Positions 1 through 8,442 of a DNA stretch of 33,496 nucleotides are shown here, one piece after another. Source of the stretch: Lachnospiraceae bacterium (GTDB lineage: Bacteria > Bacillota > Clostridia > Lachnospirales > Lachnospiraceae); assembly GCA_014804365.1 (NCBI GenBank), contig JAAUZX010000064.1:1-33496 (forward strand), in the 5' to 3' direction. How positions within the stretch are numbered: position 1 is the stretch's first letter; the number at the start of each line of letters is the position of its first letter. Under the pieces are notes generated by a model. The model was not told the origin of the DNA and ran no database searches. It saw only the letters and a program-made list of their open reading frames with translations. Made by a program: the position numbers and the translations under genes.

Positions 1-100
1 CGTAGAAAGAGGTCTTTTTCTATGCACTAAATAAGTGAATTGCAATATTTGGTTAAAATTCAGCAACTATGTGGCCTACAACTATATTTATCAGGATTTG

Positions 101-352
101 ATGAATAAATCAGGTTTAATGAATGAAAGATTAGATAGTATAGTGCAGAACAACGAGAAATATAGACAAGCGGAACTGGAAACCGATAAAGCGATATGTG
201 TTTTGGAAGGGATGCTTAGTCAAGAACAGCAAAAGGCTCTTGATGACTATTTGTCCGCAGAGAATCATCGTGCGGCTGTTTATGCGGAAATAAGTTATAG
301 GCAAGGGATGAAAGATATATTAACTTTGCTGGTTTCGTTGATTGATAAGTAG
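101..352 (+). CDS. Small hypothetical protein
   Basis: Encodes about 83 residues from the ATG at 101; the same frame is open back to a GTG at 35, giving 105. An AGGA sits 4 nt before the 101 ATG, a short spacing, and another in-frame ATG at 119 is possible. The product is soluble, charged and probably helical. Its C-terminal half (SAENHRAAVYAEISYRQGMK) resembles small Clostridia proteins of the DUF6809 type that are common on mobile elements; that is recalled family resemblance, not a search. No catalytic motif is visible and I assign no function. It lies upstream of a broken membrane-protein gene at the edge of the phosphorothioate island. Confidence 0.55.
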   Translation: MNKSGLMNERLDSIVQNNEKYRQAELETDKAICVLEGMLSQEQQKALDDYLSAENHRAAVYAEISYRQGMKDILTLLVSLIDK

Positions 353-467
353 ATAATTATCATAAAAATCTGGATTTCTAAATATAGTACTTTTAAAGTT
401 GAATTAAGACTATGTATATAGTAATATGTTTCTGGCAAAAAATTTTTTTAATTTGGATGATGACAAT

Positions 468-1032
468 ATGATAAAAAGAAAAAAAGCTGAAAAAACAATC
501 GAGGAAATCGGCAAAAGATGGTATGATTTTGATTATAAGATCGAGAGGACTATTTATTGCTATTTATGCTGTTATCGTATAAGGGGATGGAGAACTGCAA
601 GAAATTTGAGGCAGCTGAATGAGCAGTTAAAATTTGAGACATATCGACAATGGAGACAATATATTGGTAGCAAATATAAAGATTATAGCAGGGATAAATT
701 AAATGAATTTAGTAGATACCTTAATCAAATGATTAGAAACAAAAGACCATTTAATGAGGTTTTAAATATATTGAGCACGGTAGCAATAACTTTGATATGT
801 ACAGAATTATTCCATCTAATTTTAAGTACATATGAAGAAATGAAAGAAAAGCTTGATTGGCTAATATTATGTATGCTATTAAATTTTTTTTATAGCCTGT
901 TATATTGTCAAATTTATCAATCCTATATTTGATAATCATTTTGAAAGAAATTTCCTGGCAGATTATAAAGAAATAATAGATGGTATCATAAGTGAAATGG
1001 GTGAAGAAAAAGATCATCCTATAGAAAATTAA
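468..1032 (+). pseudogene. Hypothetical membrane protein gene with frameshift at a T8 run
   Basis: The frame open from 426 (better ATG at 468, with a GGATGATG-type site before it) encodes a basic, charged region followed by two hydrophobic stretches (about residues 115-130 and 143-157 counted from 426) and stops at 932. At the 8-T run 884-891 the frame beginning at 883 takes over and continues sensibly: a hydrophobic segment, then a hydrophilic tail ending EKDHPIEN at the TAA at 1032. One base gained or lost at the T run would join the two into a protein of about 188 residues from 468. I cannot tell whether this is a sequencing error, a true mutation or slippage-controlled expression. The family is unrecognised. 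Confidence 0.5.
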
Positions 1033-1071
1033 TTTGATATATTTTTTGCTTCAGAAACTATAATTATGATT

Positions 1072-1257
1072 TTAATCCGGAAGGTCTACAAATAAATCAG
1101 AGATATGTACACTTAAAGCTTGCGCGATCAAAGCGCACCTATCAAGGGTAATACTGTGTTCACCGCGCTCAATTCTTCCGTAGTAAGCTCTGCTTATATT
1201 GCACAAAGCAGCAAAATCATGTAGATTGTAGCATTTGCTTAAATGGTAGTGCTGTCT
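1072..1257 (-). pseudogene. XRE-family HTH regulator remnant
   Basis: On the minus strand a frame bounded by stops encodes about 61 residues that match the recognition-helix half of an XRE (HTH_3) DNA-binding domain, with the motif ISRAYYGRIERGEHSITLD, followed by a normal-looking end (SDLFVDLPD, stop at 1072-1074). There is no ATG, GTG or TTG in a sensible place and the first helix is degenerate, with a stop at 1258-1260. It is therefore a decayed regulator rather than a gene. The sequence differs from the intact regulator at 2477, so it is not a simple duplicate of it. Confidence 0.6.
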
Positions 1258-1298
1258 TTATTGATCGGCAAAAAAAACCCAATTATACTGATGGTTAC

Positions 1299-2306
1299 CT
1301 AAAGTGCATTAGCAATTTGAATATCGAATTCAACTATAAGATTACCGAAGTTTTTTATGAAATATTGATATTGAACAGGATGGGTTTTGGCCAGTTTCTG
1401 ATAGCGATTTAATCCTTTCTCTAGGTGAACACCGAATCCACAATACATGCAACCATTTCTTGAATAGCCCATTTCATATAGTTTGGAAATTCTGACATGA
1501 AATCGGGTGATATATTCTTGAATGTCTGCTTCAGTCCAAAATGACATTGGGCGACTTTGATTGTCTTTTCTTTTGTGAAAAACATTACAACCATTTTCAA
1601 TCCAATCTTTCTCACGTTGGTAACTTTCGGATGTGAGAATACCTAATATGGCGCATTCAAGACCTAATTCTTTAGCTTTGCGCCGAATAGGTTCTTTTTT
1701 TAATCGATCACAGCATTTGTCAGAAATTGGAAGCTCTTTATATTTGCTGTACTTTTTGAAGTTACGTTCTATATAGTCAATAGAGTTTTGGCGTGTTTGT
1801 TCAGTAAGAGCATGCTGATATGTACGTATTGCATTTGATATTCGTTTTGAGAAGATGGGATATCCGTAATATTCAACAACTTTTTTAAAAGTCCAAACAT
1901 TGCCCTTAGAGTCTTTGGGAATCACCGTAAGAAGATTGGTTTTATTTTCTTCTTTTTCCCATTTGATATGTTGAAGCGTTTCTGGAAATTCATTTGTTGT
2001 GTTGGCAAATATGTGCAAAATATTTGGATATAAACTTTTTGCTATATGGGATAAAACAGTTGAATCCTTTCCACCAGAATAGGAAATATAAACTTTTTCT
2101 AAGCCAAATTCTCGGACTGTTTCTTTGATTAAATATTTGGTCTGTATTATTTTGGAATCAAGATTCATCTCTTGAAGAGATTTCAAAGTATTTTTACGAT
2201 AGGAAATGTAGTTGGTATGCTCTTTTCCACATGAAATGCAGTATCGATGGTCGGATGTATAAGTGTTTTTGTCTGTTAAAGGTTCATTGCAGTTTTTACA
2301 AAGCAT
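1299..2306 (-). CDS. PP-loop ATPase / PAPS-reductase-family protein with N-terminal zinc ribbon
   Basis: The 335-residue protein starts with a zinc-ribbon-like motif (C3, C6, C23, C26). It then has a PP-loop, SGGKDST at residues 77-83, that binds and adenylates with ATP in the PAPS reductase/sulfurtransferase superfamily. A Cys pair (C198-C199, DKCCDRLKKEP) and a C-terminal NGCMYCGFG motif (C286, C289) could bind a metal or Fe-S cluster. DndC, encoded just across the promoter region, belongs to the same superfamily, but this protein is shorter, has a different Cys layout and is not a canonical Dnd component. It is transcribed divergently from the dnd run, with TTGACT-18-TATACT upstream and an AGGAG ribosome site. 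A sulfur-handling or nucleotide-modifying role tied to the island is inference. Confidence 0.8.
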   Translation of the reverse strand: MLCKNCNEPLTDKNTYTSDHRYCISCGKEHTNYISYRKNTLKSLQEMNLDSKIIQTKYLIKETVREFGLEKVYISYSGGKDSTVLSHIAKSLYPNILHIFANTTNEFPETLQHIKWEKEENKTNLLTVIPKDSKGNVWTFKKVVEYYGYPIFSKRISNAIRTYQHALTEQTRQNSIDYIERNFKKYSKYKELPISDKCCDRLKKEPIRRKAKELGLECAILGILTSESYQREKDWIENGCNVFHKRKDNQSRPMSFWTEADIQEYITRFHVRISKLYEMGYSRNGCMYCGFGVHLEKGLNRYQKLAKTHPVQYQYFIKNFGNLIVEFDIQIANAL

Positions 2307-2337
2307 TTTTGTTTTCTCCTATCTGTGCAATATAAAA

Positions 2338-2383
2338 CTAACAAAATATTTGTATTTAGTATATAATACAAGTATTGCGTTAG
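2338..2383. promoter_or_regulatory. 46-bp imperfect palindrome, candidate operator of the island's XRE regulator
   Basis: The left arm 2338-2356 (CTAACAAAATATTTGTATT) and right arm 2365-2383 are inverted repeats matching at 16 of 19 positions around an 8-nt spacer. The palindrome overlaps the -10 and the edge of the -35 of the PP-loop gene. It lies 26 nt upstream of the predicted -35 for the XRE/dnd transcript. Size, position and neighbourhood fit an operator for the HTH protein encoded at 2477, or possibly for DndB. The identity of the binder is inference. Confidence 0.6.
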
Positions 2384-2387
2384 TCAA
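2358..2387 (-). promoter_or_regulatory. Promoter of the divergent PP-loop gene
   Basis: On the minus strand, -35 TTGACT (2382-2387) and -10 TATACT (2358-2363) are separated by 18 nt and point toward the gene starting at 2306. The -10 lies inside a large inverted repeat (2338-2383), so a protein bound there would block this promoter. Confidence 0.6.
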
Positions 2388-2408
2388 CTATGAAAATACA
2401 AAAGTTTA

Positions 2409-2437
2409 TTGTAAAATAAAAATCAAGTTTGTATATG
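2409..2437 (+). promoter_or_regulatory. Predicted promoter of the XRE-dnd-dpt operon
   Basis: TTGTAA (2409-2414), 17 nt, then TATATG (2432-2437), about 40 nt before the regulator's ATG at 2477. The match is moderate. It is the only reasonable sigma-A-type site seen before the regulator and no other obvious promoter was noticed within the following tightly packed genes. Confidence 0.4.
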
Positions 2438-2476
2438 TTAATTCTTTGGCACACCAATTATGAGGTAGATTAAGAT

Positions 2477-2809
2477 ATGGAATTAGGTGGAAGACTAGCG
2501 AAAATTAGGAAAGAGAAAGGTTATAAGCAAAAAGATCTGGCAGATAAGCTTAATGTATCCCAGCAAGTAATTAGTAATATTGAGAGAAATGCAACAACTC
2601 CTGATATCGATTTCTTAATGGGAGCTGCAGATTTGTATTGCATGTCACTTGATGAATTAATTGGGAGGTATGTAGTGCCAAAAGAAGAAAATGGCGTCGA
2701 ACATATGATAATGGGTATCATAGAAAAATTAGATGATACGGGAAAGGAATTGAGTTTAAGCTTAGTAAATCAGGTTGCTCAACATCAGGGAAACAATAAT
2801 GGCAAATAG
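2477..2809 (+). CDS. XRE-family transcriptional regulator, first gene of the dnd operon
   Basis: The 110-residue protein has a standard HTH_3 domain over residues 3-60 (GGRLAKIRKEKGYKQKDLAD, then a recognition helix in VSQQVISNIERN). A helical tail of about 45 residues follows and may mediate dimerisation. It overlaps the dndC start by 11 nt, so it is translated with the modification genes. The divergent promoter upstream carries a 46-bp palindrome of the kind such proteins bind. Autoregulation of the operon and control of the divergent PP-loop gene is the simplest reading, by inference. Known dnd clusters use various regulators, and this one is an addition to DndB rather than a substitute. 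Confidence 0.85.
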   Translation: MELGGRLAKIRKEKGYKQKDLADKLNVSQQVISNIERNATTPDIDFLMGAADLYCMSLDELIGRYVVPKEENGVEHMIMGIIEKLDDTGKELSLSLVNQVAQHQGNNNGK

Positions 2810-4187
2810 TTACTTTAATGAGAATACACTCGAGGAGTTGATTGAAGAAATTCAATATGTTTATCAATCAGATAAGCGTCCGTGGGTTATAGGATATAGT
2901 GGAGGTAAAGATTCAACAACCGTGGTTGAATTAGTTTATAAAATGCTTTTGAATTTATCTCCAAAAAAACGAACTAAGAATGTATATATTGTTTCGTCTG
3001 ATACTTTGATTGAGAATCCATTAATAAAAATATATTTAAGTAAAATGAATGAAGCATTAGGAGAAGCAGCTAAGAGAGATAATTTACCAATTAAATCTGT
3101 AATGGTTACACCTCCTGTGAACAATTCATTTTGGGCAAATGTAATTGGAAGAGGATATCCTACACCGAGAATGAACGGAACATTTAGATGGTGTACCGAC
3201 AAGCTGAAAATAAACCCTAGCGCAGAGTATATCCGAAAAGTTATTAAAGAGGAGTCGGAAGAAGTAGTAGTGCTCTTAGGCGTGCGAAAGGCGGAAAGTA
3301 TAGCTAGAAAAAGGCGTATTGAAGGACGTGAATTAGAAACTAGAATGCTTAATCGGCATGAAACAATCCAAGAGGCGTATGTATATAACCCGATAGTTGA
3401 ATTAACAACGGAAGATGTATGGGACATTCTTTTAGGACATGATGGAGGAAAGACACCGTGGGGAACAGATAACTCGGAACTTGTAAGTTTGTATGCGGAT
3501 GCAGATAGTGGAGAATGTCCTTTTGCAGGAATTCATGCTGGTGGGCAAACACAAAGTTGTGGAAATTCGCGATTTGGTTGCTGGGTGTGCACTGTTGTCA
3601 AGGAGGATAAATCCTTGAATGGATTTATTAAGAGTGGACATCGGGAATTGATACCATTAGCTGAGTTTAGGAAATGGTTAATGAGCATAAGGGATGACCC
3701 TGAATATAGAGAAAAGAGAAAAAGAAATGGATCAATTTATGAAGATAAGGAGGGAAATATTGGATATGGTCCGTTTACATGGAAAGCTAGACAGATGATT
3801 CTATCAGAATTAATTGATACCCAGAAAAAAATGGGATATGAGTTAATCACTGTTGACGAGTTAAAGGCAATTGATGAAATCTGGGATGACGAACTAGATT
3901 TGTCAAGAAGAACTTTAGTAGAGTTGTATGAAAAGCTTACGGGGAAAAGATTGCCTTGGCATGAATATAAAGAATCGCTGGTTGATGAAGATACAGTTTA
4001 TGAATTGGAAAAATTAGCAAAGGAGTATGAGGTTCCTTTTGATTTGGTGCGAAACGTAATTCTATCTGTATATCAAACCAAAAATTATTCAAATCAAAAA
4101 ATAATGAGAGAGGGAATAGATCGCCTTCTTAATCAACAGTGGCTACATCATGAAATCTTGAAGGAGATTGAAAATGAAGATAAATAA
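2799..4187 (+). CDS. dndC: DNA phosphorothioation protein DndC (PP-loop sulfurtransferase)
   Basis: In known Dnd systems DndC is an Fe-S protein with ATP pyrophosphatase activity that activates the DNA backbone and/or passes sulfur from the cysteine desulfurase into it. The PP-loop GYSGGKDST is at residues 32-40, FRWCTDKLK carries C132, and conserved cysteines C240 (SGECPF) and C254, C261, C264 (CGNSRFGCWVC) fit the [4Fe-4S] site. The length, 463 residues, is normal. I chose the ATG at 2799 because AGGG lies 8 nt upstream and the conserved N terminus begins there; an upstream TTG at 2775 has less support. It overlaps the regulator upstream by 11 nt and dndD downstream by 14 nt. Confidence 0.93.
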   Translation: MANSYFNENTLEELIEEIQYVYQSDKRPWVIGYSGGKDSTTVVELVYKMLLNLSPKKRTKNVYIVSSDTLIENPLIKIYLSKMNEALGEAAKRDNLPIKSVMVTPPVNNSFWANVIGRGYPTPRMNGTFRWCTDKLKINPSAEYIRKVIKEESEEVVVLLGVRKAESIARKRRIEGRELETRMLNRHETIQEAYVYNPIVELTTEDVWDILLGHDGGKTPWGTDNSELVSLYADADSGECPFAGIHAGGQTQSCGNSRFGCWVCTVVKEDKSLNGFIKSGHRELIPLAEFRKWLMSIRDDPEYREKRKRNGSIYEDKEGNIGYGPFTWKARQMILSELIDTQKKMGYELITVDELKAIDEIWDDELDLSRRTLVELYEKLTGKRLPWHEYKESLVDEDTVYELEKLAKEYEVPFDLVRNVILSVYQTKNYSNQKIMREGIDRLLNQQWLHHEILKEIENEDK

Positions 4188-6315
4188 AATAAGGTTATAT
4201 AATTTCAGCTCCTATGAAGGTGAAAATGTATTTGATTTTAATTGCTCGGATGATAACAAAAATATTGTTTTGATTGGTGGAAAAAATGGAGCAGGAAAAA
4301 CATCATTATTTACTGCAATAAAAGTGGCGTTATATGGTCCTCTTTCATATGGATATGTTGGTGTTAATCCACACTATATTTCAAGAATTAAAAATTTAAT
4401 AAATACAAAAGCTTTTCAACAGGATGTAGTTGAAGCTGAGGTGCAGATAACAATTTCTTTGAGAATTGAAAGAGAAATAAAAAAGTATGTAATTGCAAGA
4501 AAATGGGATTATACAAAACAGAAATTAAATGAGGATCATTCTGTCGAAAAGGATGGAATAAAACTTGCGGAACAAGAACTCTCTTATTTTCAAAATTATC
4601 TTCAGAGCATTGTTCCACCAGATCTTTTTGAATTCTTTTTATTTGACGGGGAAGAGGTTGGAAACATTTTTTCTAGTAGTAGCTACAATTCATATGTAAA
4701 AAATGCTGTATTTACACTTTGTGGTATGGATGTTTTTGAGATAATTAGGAAGTACACAAGTGGGTATGTATCAAAGAGATCAAATGAAGATAACCAAAAC
4801 TTGTATGATGAATATGATGCTGCTAAGAAAGAAGTAGAAAAGCTGACTGTTAGACAACAGGAACTGGAAGCTGAGATTAATGAAGATCAGGTTTCATTGG
4901 ATAATCTTGAGGTTCAGTTAATCGAGCTGGAAACTGCATTCAAGAGTGCTGGTGGAATAACTGATAAGGAAAGAAAAAAGCTAGAAGAAAAGTACAAGGA
5001 TGCCGAGGCAAAGAAAACAGAAGCAGCAACCAAAATAAAAATGTTTGTAGAAGGGATGATGCCGTTCATTATTCTGAAAGATTTAGCACCAACAGTAATG
5101 AGTCAGCTTGAGTATGAGGAAAAAGGTGAAATATATAATTACATACAAGATAAGCTAAATAAAAGTGATATAGAAAAGTTATTGAAGAGTAGTGGTATAA
5201 ATGATCCAAGAGTAGCAGAGGATTTGTTACAACTATTTTTGAGCAAGTTTAGAATAAGCGAATCACATAATGAGGCGGTTCTTTTTGATTTATCTAAGAA
5301 TGAGATGTCTTATGTTAATGGGATGATTTCTGGAATAAACAATTTTGATGTAAATGGAATGGTGGAAATTGTAAATAGACGATTAGAAGCGGCGGATATT
5401 GTAGCATACATTAATAAGACATTAAAAAGTGCGATGAGCGATGAGGATTCTGTTAGATATGCAGAGAAAGAAAACAGGTTACTTAAACAAAAGGAACAAA
5501 TTACATTGAAGTTGTATGAAGTACAAAAGAAGTTGGAGGATACGTCTCATGAATTGGTGTTTCAGACCCAACTAAAAGAGCGTATTTTCCAAAGCATCAA
5601 GGACAGAGCTCAAAATAAGCATGTATATGAGCTGAGTGAAGGATTATCTAATATGATGTCCGAGTTTCTAGAACAAAAAGCAATGACTATGCGTAGTCGG
5701 TTGCAGGAGCTTATAGTTCAAAACTTAAAGCACATATATAGAAAAAATAATTTAATTACGCACATAGAGATAACAGCAGATTTTCAGTTTAATCTTTATC
5801 AGGACGAGAAATATACAGAAGATGAATTGCTGTATTTGATTAAGAATGTAGGAACATCCGAATTTAGTGAGTTAATAGGTAATCAAGGAGAACAGCAATT
5901 ATTTGAAATGTATAATGCGAAGAATATTGCCGCTATTCGTCAGCGATTAGAGCAGAAACAGAGTAACAAAGAAATAGGCTTATTTAAAAAGATTGAATTG
6001 AATCGATTGTCAAAAGGAGAACGACAAATTTTTATTTTATCTCTTTATTGGGCAATCATTATGCTGTCGGGGCAGGATATTCCTTTTATTATCGATACTC
6101 CATATGCACGCATCGATGCCGATCATAGGAAGGAAATATCAGAGAAGTTTTTCCCGAATATAAGCAGGCAGGTAATAATTCTCTCTACAGACGAGGAAAT
6201 TAATGAAGAATATTATGGGATTTTAAAGCCTTATATTTCAAAAGAATATATACTTATAAATGATGAGAATCAAAATAAGACATCTGTAGAAAATCATTAT
6301 TTTTTCGAGGTGTAA
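4174..6315 (+). CDS. dndD: DNA phosphorothioation protein DndD (SMC/Rad50-like ATPase)
   Basis: DndD is the ATPase of the modification complex, thought to use ATP hydrolysis to open or reshape DNA so that DndC can insert sulfur. The 713-residue protein has a Walker A, GGKNGAGKTS, at residues 35-44, a long charged coiled-coil middle, the ABC-type signature LSKGER near residue 612, and a Walker B ending IIDTPYARID with D641. This order is that of the SMC/RecN/Rad50 superfamily. The ATG at 4174 has AGGAG 7 nt upstream, better placed than the TTG at 4168. The start lies inside dndC, so the two are translationally coupled. Confidence 0.93.
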   Translation: MKINKIRLYNFSSYEGENVFDFNCSDDNKNIVLIGGKNGAGKTSLFTAIKVALYGPLSYGYVGVNPHYISRIKNLINTKAFQQDVVEAEVQITISLRIEREIKKYVIARKWDYTKQKLNEDHSVEKDGIKLAEQELSYFQNYLQSIVPPDLFEFFLFDGEEVGNIFSSSSYNSYVKNAVFTLCGMDVFEIIRKYTSGYVSKRSNEDNQNLYDEYDAAKKEVEKLTVRQQELEAEINEDQVSLDNLEVQLIELETAFKSAGGITDKERKKLEEKYKDAEAKKTEAATKIKMFVEGMMPFIILKDLAPTVMSQLEYEEKGEIYNYIQDKLNKSDIEKLLKSSGINDPRVAEDLLQLFLSKFRISESHNEAVLFDLSKNEMSYVNGMISGINNFDVNGMVEIVNRRLEAADIVAYINKTLKSAMSDEDSVRYAEKENRLLKQKEQITLKLYEVQKKLEDTSHELVFQTQLKERIFQSIKDRAQNKHVYELSEGLSNMMSEFLEQKAMTMRSRLQELIVQNLKHIYRKNNLITHIEITADFQFNLYQDEKYTEDELLYLIKNVGTSEFSELIGNQGEQQLFEMYNAKNIAAIRQRLEQKQSNKEIGLFKKIELNRLSKGERQIFILSLYWAIIMLSGQDIPFIIDTPYARIDADHRKEISEKFFPNISRQVIILSTDEEINEEYYGILKPYISKEYILINDENQNKTSVENHYFFEV

Positions 6316-6318
6316 CTA

Positions 6319-6699
6319 ATGATATTTAGATTAAAGACATCAAAACGGACTCAAGAAATATTTGAGGAACTTGAAGCGCGAACAAACTACAAGCCATATA
6401 CACTCGTAAAGCATGCTATTGCTTGGTCACTTAAAGAAAATACATCTGTTGCTGATTATAAATCTGATTCTGATGGATTAGATCTTAATAGACAGACGAT
6501 AACAGGAGATAATGAGGTTCTATTTAAGGTACTGATTGAGCAAGTTGAAGGGCGTTACTTGTTGGATGAAGAATTCTTTCCTAAATATGTGAAGGCGCAC
6601 ATTGACCGAGGAAGTGAATTGCTTCTGGATATGTATAATCACGCGGGAACAGTAGACAGATATGTACTACAGACCTTAGGAGTAGGAGACACAGTGTAA
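6319..6699 (+). CDS. dndE: DNA phosphorothioation protein DndE
   Basis: A 126-residue protein following dndD by 3 nt, with a GAGGTG ribosome site inside the dndD end. DndE is the small essential subunit of the modification complex; the characterised homologue forms a tetramer that binds nicked double-stranded DNA. The N terminus (MIFRLKTSKRTQEIFEELEA) and the YTLVKHAIAWSL helix are typical of the family, and length and position directly after dndD agree. The stop overlaps the next start (TAATG), so expression is coupled to the membrane protein that follows. Confidence 0.88.
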   Translation: MIFRLKTSKRTQEIFEELEARTNYKPYTLVKHAIAWSLKENTSVADYKSDSDGLDLNRQTITGDNEVLFKVLIEQVEGRYLLDEEFFPKYVKAHIDRGSELLLDMYNHAGTVDRYVLQTLGVGDTV

Positions 6700-7322
6700 T
6701 GGCTGACAAAAGAGAAGAAAATCAAGAAAAAGTAAGAAAAAAATCGTTCATTTATTTAGGAATTACATTATTTTTTATTATGCTACCGTACATAATAAAG
6801 GTTGTAGCTGTGTTCCTAACAAATTTAGAGTTTGATTTAACAGAGGATTTTTCAAATGGCTCATTTGTTATGTATTCGATATCTTTGTTAGCACCCATTT
6901 GGTACACTGTTGAAACTATATTTGATTCGGGTATAAATCAAAATGGCGAAAAAGTTCCAGTTACAGAAACAATTGTTACATTAATAGGAGCAACTGCATT
7001 ATATGTACTTCTATATATATGTAGTAGTCCAAATATTATAGTATCAAAGGAACCTGTTATAGTATTTAAGGTGCCCGTTATAGTGCTATCTTTATTGCTA
7101 ATGGTATGGTCGACTCGTTTGGCATATAAAATACATGTTAATGATATGTCGGTGCAAGAACCAAATAAAAAAAGAATTATTGATGAAAATGGAATAAAAA
7201 AGAGTATGGATGCCGTTGAGGAAGGTGGCGCTATAGGAAAGAAAACGCTTGGAATAAGAGGAGATTTGGAAAGCTTTTCGGAAAAAGATTTTGAAGAGGA
7301 GGAAGAGGAGGAAGACGAGTAA
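6699..7322 (+). CDS. Unrecognised four-helix membrane protein inside the dnd operon
   Basis: The 207-residue protein has a charged N terminus and four hydrophobic segments at about residues 16-40, 53-72, 88-108 and 119-140. A soluble tail of about 65 residues follows, ending in a run of Glu/Asp (199-207). It shares one base with dndE upstream (TAATG) and one with dndB downstream, so it is translated as part of the modification module rather than inserted by chance. I know of no membrane subunit among the characterised DndA-E or DptF-H proteins. It could tether the complex to the membrane, sense infection or act as an effector, but the sequence does not decide. The acidic tail could mimic DNA or dock a basic partner. 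Confidence 0.85.
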   Translation: MADKREENQEKVRKKSFIYLGITLFFIMLPYIIKVVAVFLTNLEFDLTEDFSNGSFVMYSISLLAPIWYTVETIFDSGINQNGEKVPVTETIVTLIGATALYVLLYICSSPNIIVSKEPVIVFKVPVIVLSLLLMVWSTRLAYKIHVNDMSVQEPNKKRIIDENGIKKSMDAVEEGGAIGKKTLGIRGDLESFSEKDFEEEEEEEDE

Positions 7323-8440
7323 TGGCTACTGTTGAAAAAGAAAAGAATATTTATACATTTACAGGAATAAAAGTTGAGCAGCCGCTAGGTGCTTTCTTCA
7401 TAGGAAAGATACCGGGAGGTAAACTTTCGGAAATGTCTCAAACAGAGGTGAGAGACATGAAAAACAACGATATAAACCAACGTATTGGAATTCAACGGGA
7501 ATTGAATGCAAATAGAGTAAAAGAGATTTGCGAATATGTTAAAACAGCGGATGCATGTTTCCCCAATAGTGTGATTCTTTCAGTGAAAGAAAAGTACATT
7601 AAAGACGTAAAGGATTTAGGAAATGAAGTGTTTGAAATATGTTTGATGACGGAAGAAGACACTTTTCAAATTATAGATGGACAACATAGAATAGCTGGAC
7701 TTGAAGGATATACAGAGAAGAAACCATTTGATGTTAATGTTAGTTTGTTTTTGGACATGGATATAGAGCAACAAGCAATTCTTTTTGCAACAATTAATTC
7801 GAAGCAAAAAGGAGTGAATAAAAGCCTAATGATGGATTTGCATACGATGCAATCTGCCAGAAATCCCATAAAGTCAGCACATTATATAGGGAGGATACTA
7901 AACGAAAGACAAGATGGGGCTTTGCTTGGAAGAATATCACCTTTTTATACATCTCCGAAAAATGGTGGGTATAAGTATACTCAAGCTAACTTTATTGCTA
8001 GGACAATCAAATATATTTCCGGGAATGATATTCAATTAATAAAGGATCGTGATGCTCTTAAGAAGGGGCAGCCGTTAGTATATGCAAATGAACAGGTAGC
8101 AAAAAAATTAATTTTTAGAAATTTATTTATAGATGAGCAAGAAGGAACGATTGCGTTGTTAATCAATAATTATTTTTGTGCGGTGAGAAATTGCTGGTTC
8201 AACCCATGGGAAAAAGAGGGATATGTATTAGCACGAACAATAGGATTTAATGCACTGATGGCTGTAATGCCTGTAGTAGTTGGAAAAATAGGAATATATG
8301 ATGATGTCATTCCAACTCAAAATTTTGAAGAAGTTTTTAAAAATCTGGGATTGGTCGATGAAGACTTTGAAGAAAAAAAATTTAATTTAAGTGGGTATGG
8401 ACAGTCTGATATTGTTCATATGTTTAAAGAAAGGTTATAA
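7322..8440 (+). CDS. dndB: DndB, DGQHR-domain regulator of DNA phosphorothioation
   Basis: The 372-residue protein carries the family-defining DGQHR motif at residues 119-123 within FQIIDGQHRIAGLEGY, and the downstream conserved INSKQKGVNKSL segment around residue 160. In Salmonella, DndB-type proteins repress dnd transcription and affect modification frequency; the protein is dispensable for modification. In the classical clusters dndB is the first gene or divergent, whereas here it lies fifth, after the membrane protein, starting within the stop of that gene. Because the operon also encodes an XRE protein, two regulators may share control. Motif and context make the family call firm; its regulatory role in this organism is inferred. 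Confidence 0.9.
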   Translation: MATVEKEKNIYTFTGIKVEQPLGAFFIGKIPGGKLSEMSQTEVRDMKNNDINQRIGIQRELNANRVKEICEYVKTADACFPNSVILSVKEKYIKDVKDLGNEVFEICLMTEEDTFQIIDGQHRIAGLEGYTEKKPFDVNVSLFLDMDIEQQAILFATINSKQKGVNKSLMMDLHTMQSARNPIKSAHYIGRILNERQDGALLGRISPFYTSPKNGGYKYTQANFIARTIKYISGNDIQLIKDRDALKKGQPLVYANEQVAKKLIFRNLFIDEQEGTIALLINNYFCAVRNCWFNPWEKEGYVLARTIGFNALMAVMPVVVGKIGIYDDVIPTQNFEEVFKNLGLVDEDFEEKKFNLSGYGQSDIVHMFKERL

Positions 8441-8442
8441 AA

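Noticed and set aside
1..34. AGAAAGAGGTCTTTTTCT hairpin at the window start
   Set aside because: It might terminate a gene outside the window, but the stem is short and the upstream gene is not visible.
751..1017. 88-codon minus-strand frame
   Set aside because: Low-complexity hydrophobic translation antisense to the frameshifted gene; no start context and no family resemblance.
2936..3641. Minus-strand open frames over dndC
   Set aside because: They are shadows of a strongly conserved dndC with all motifs on the plus strand.
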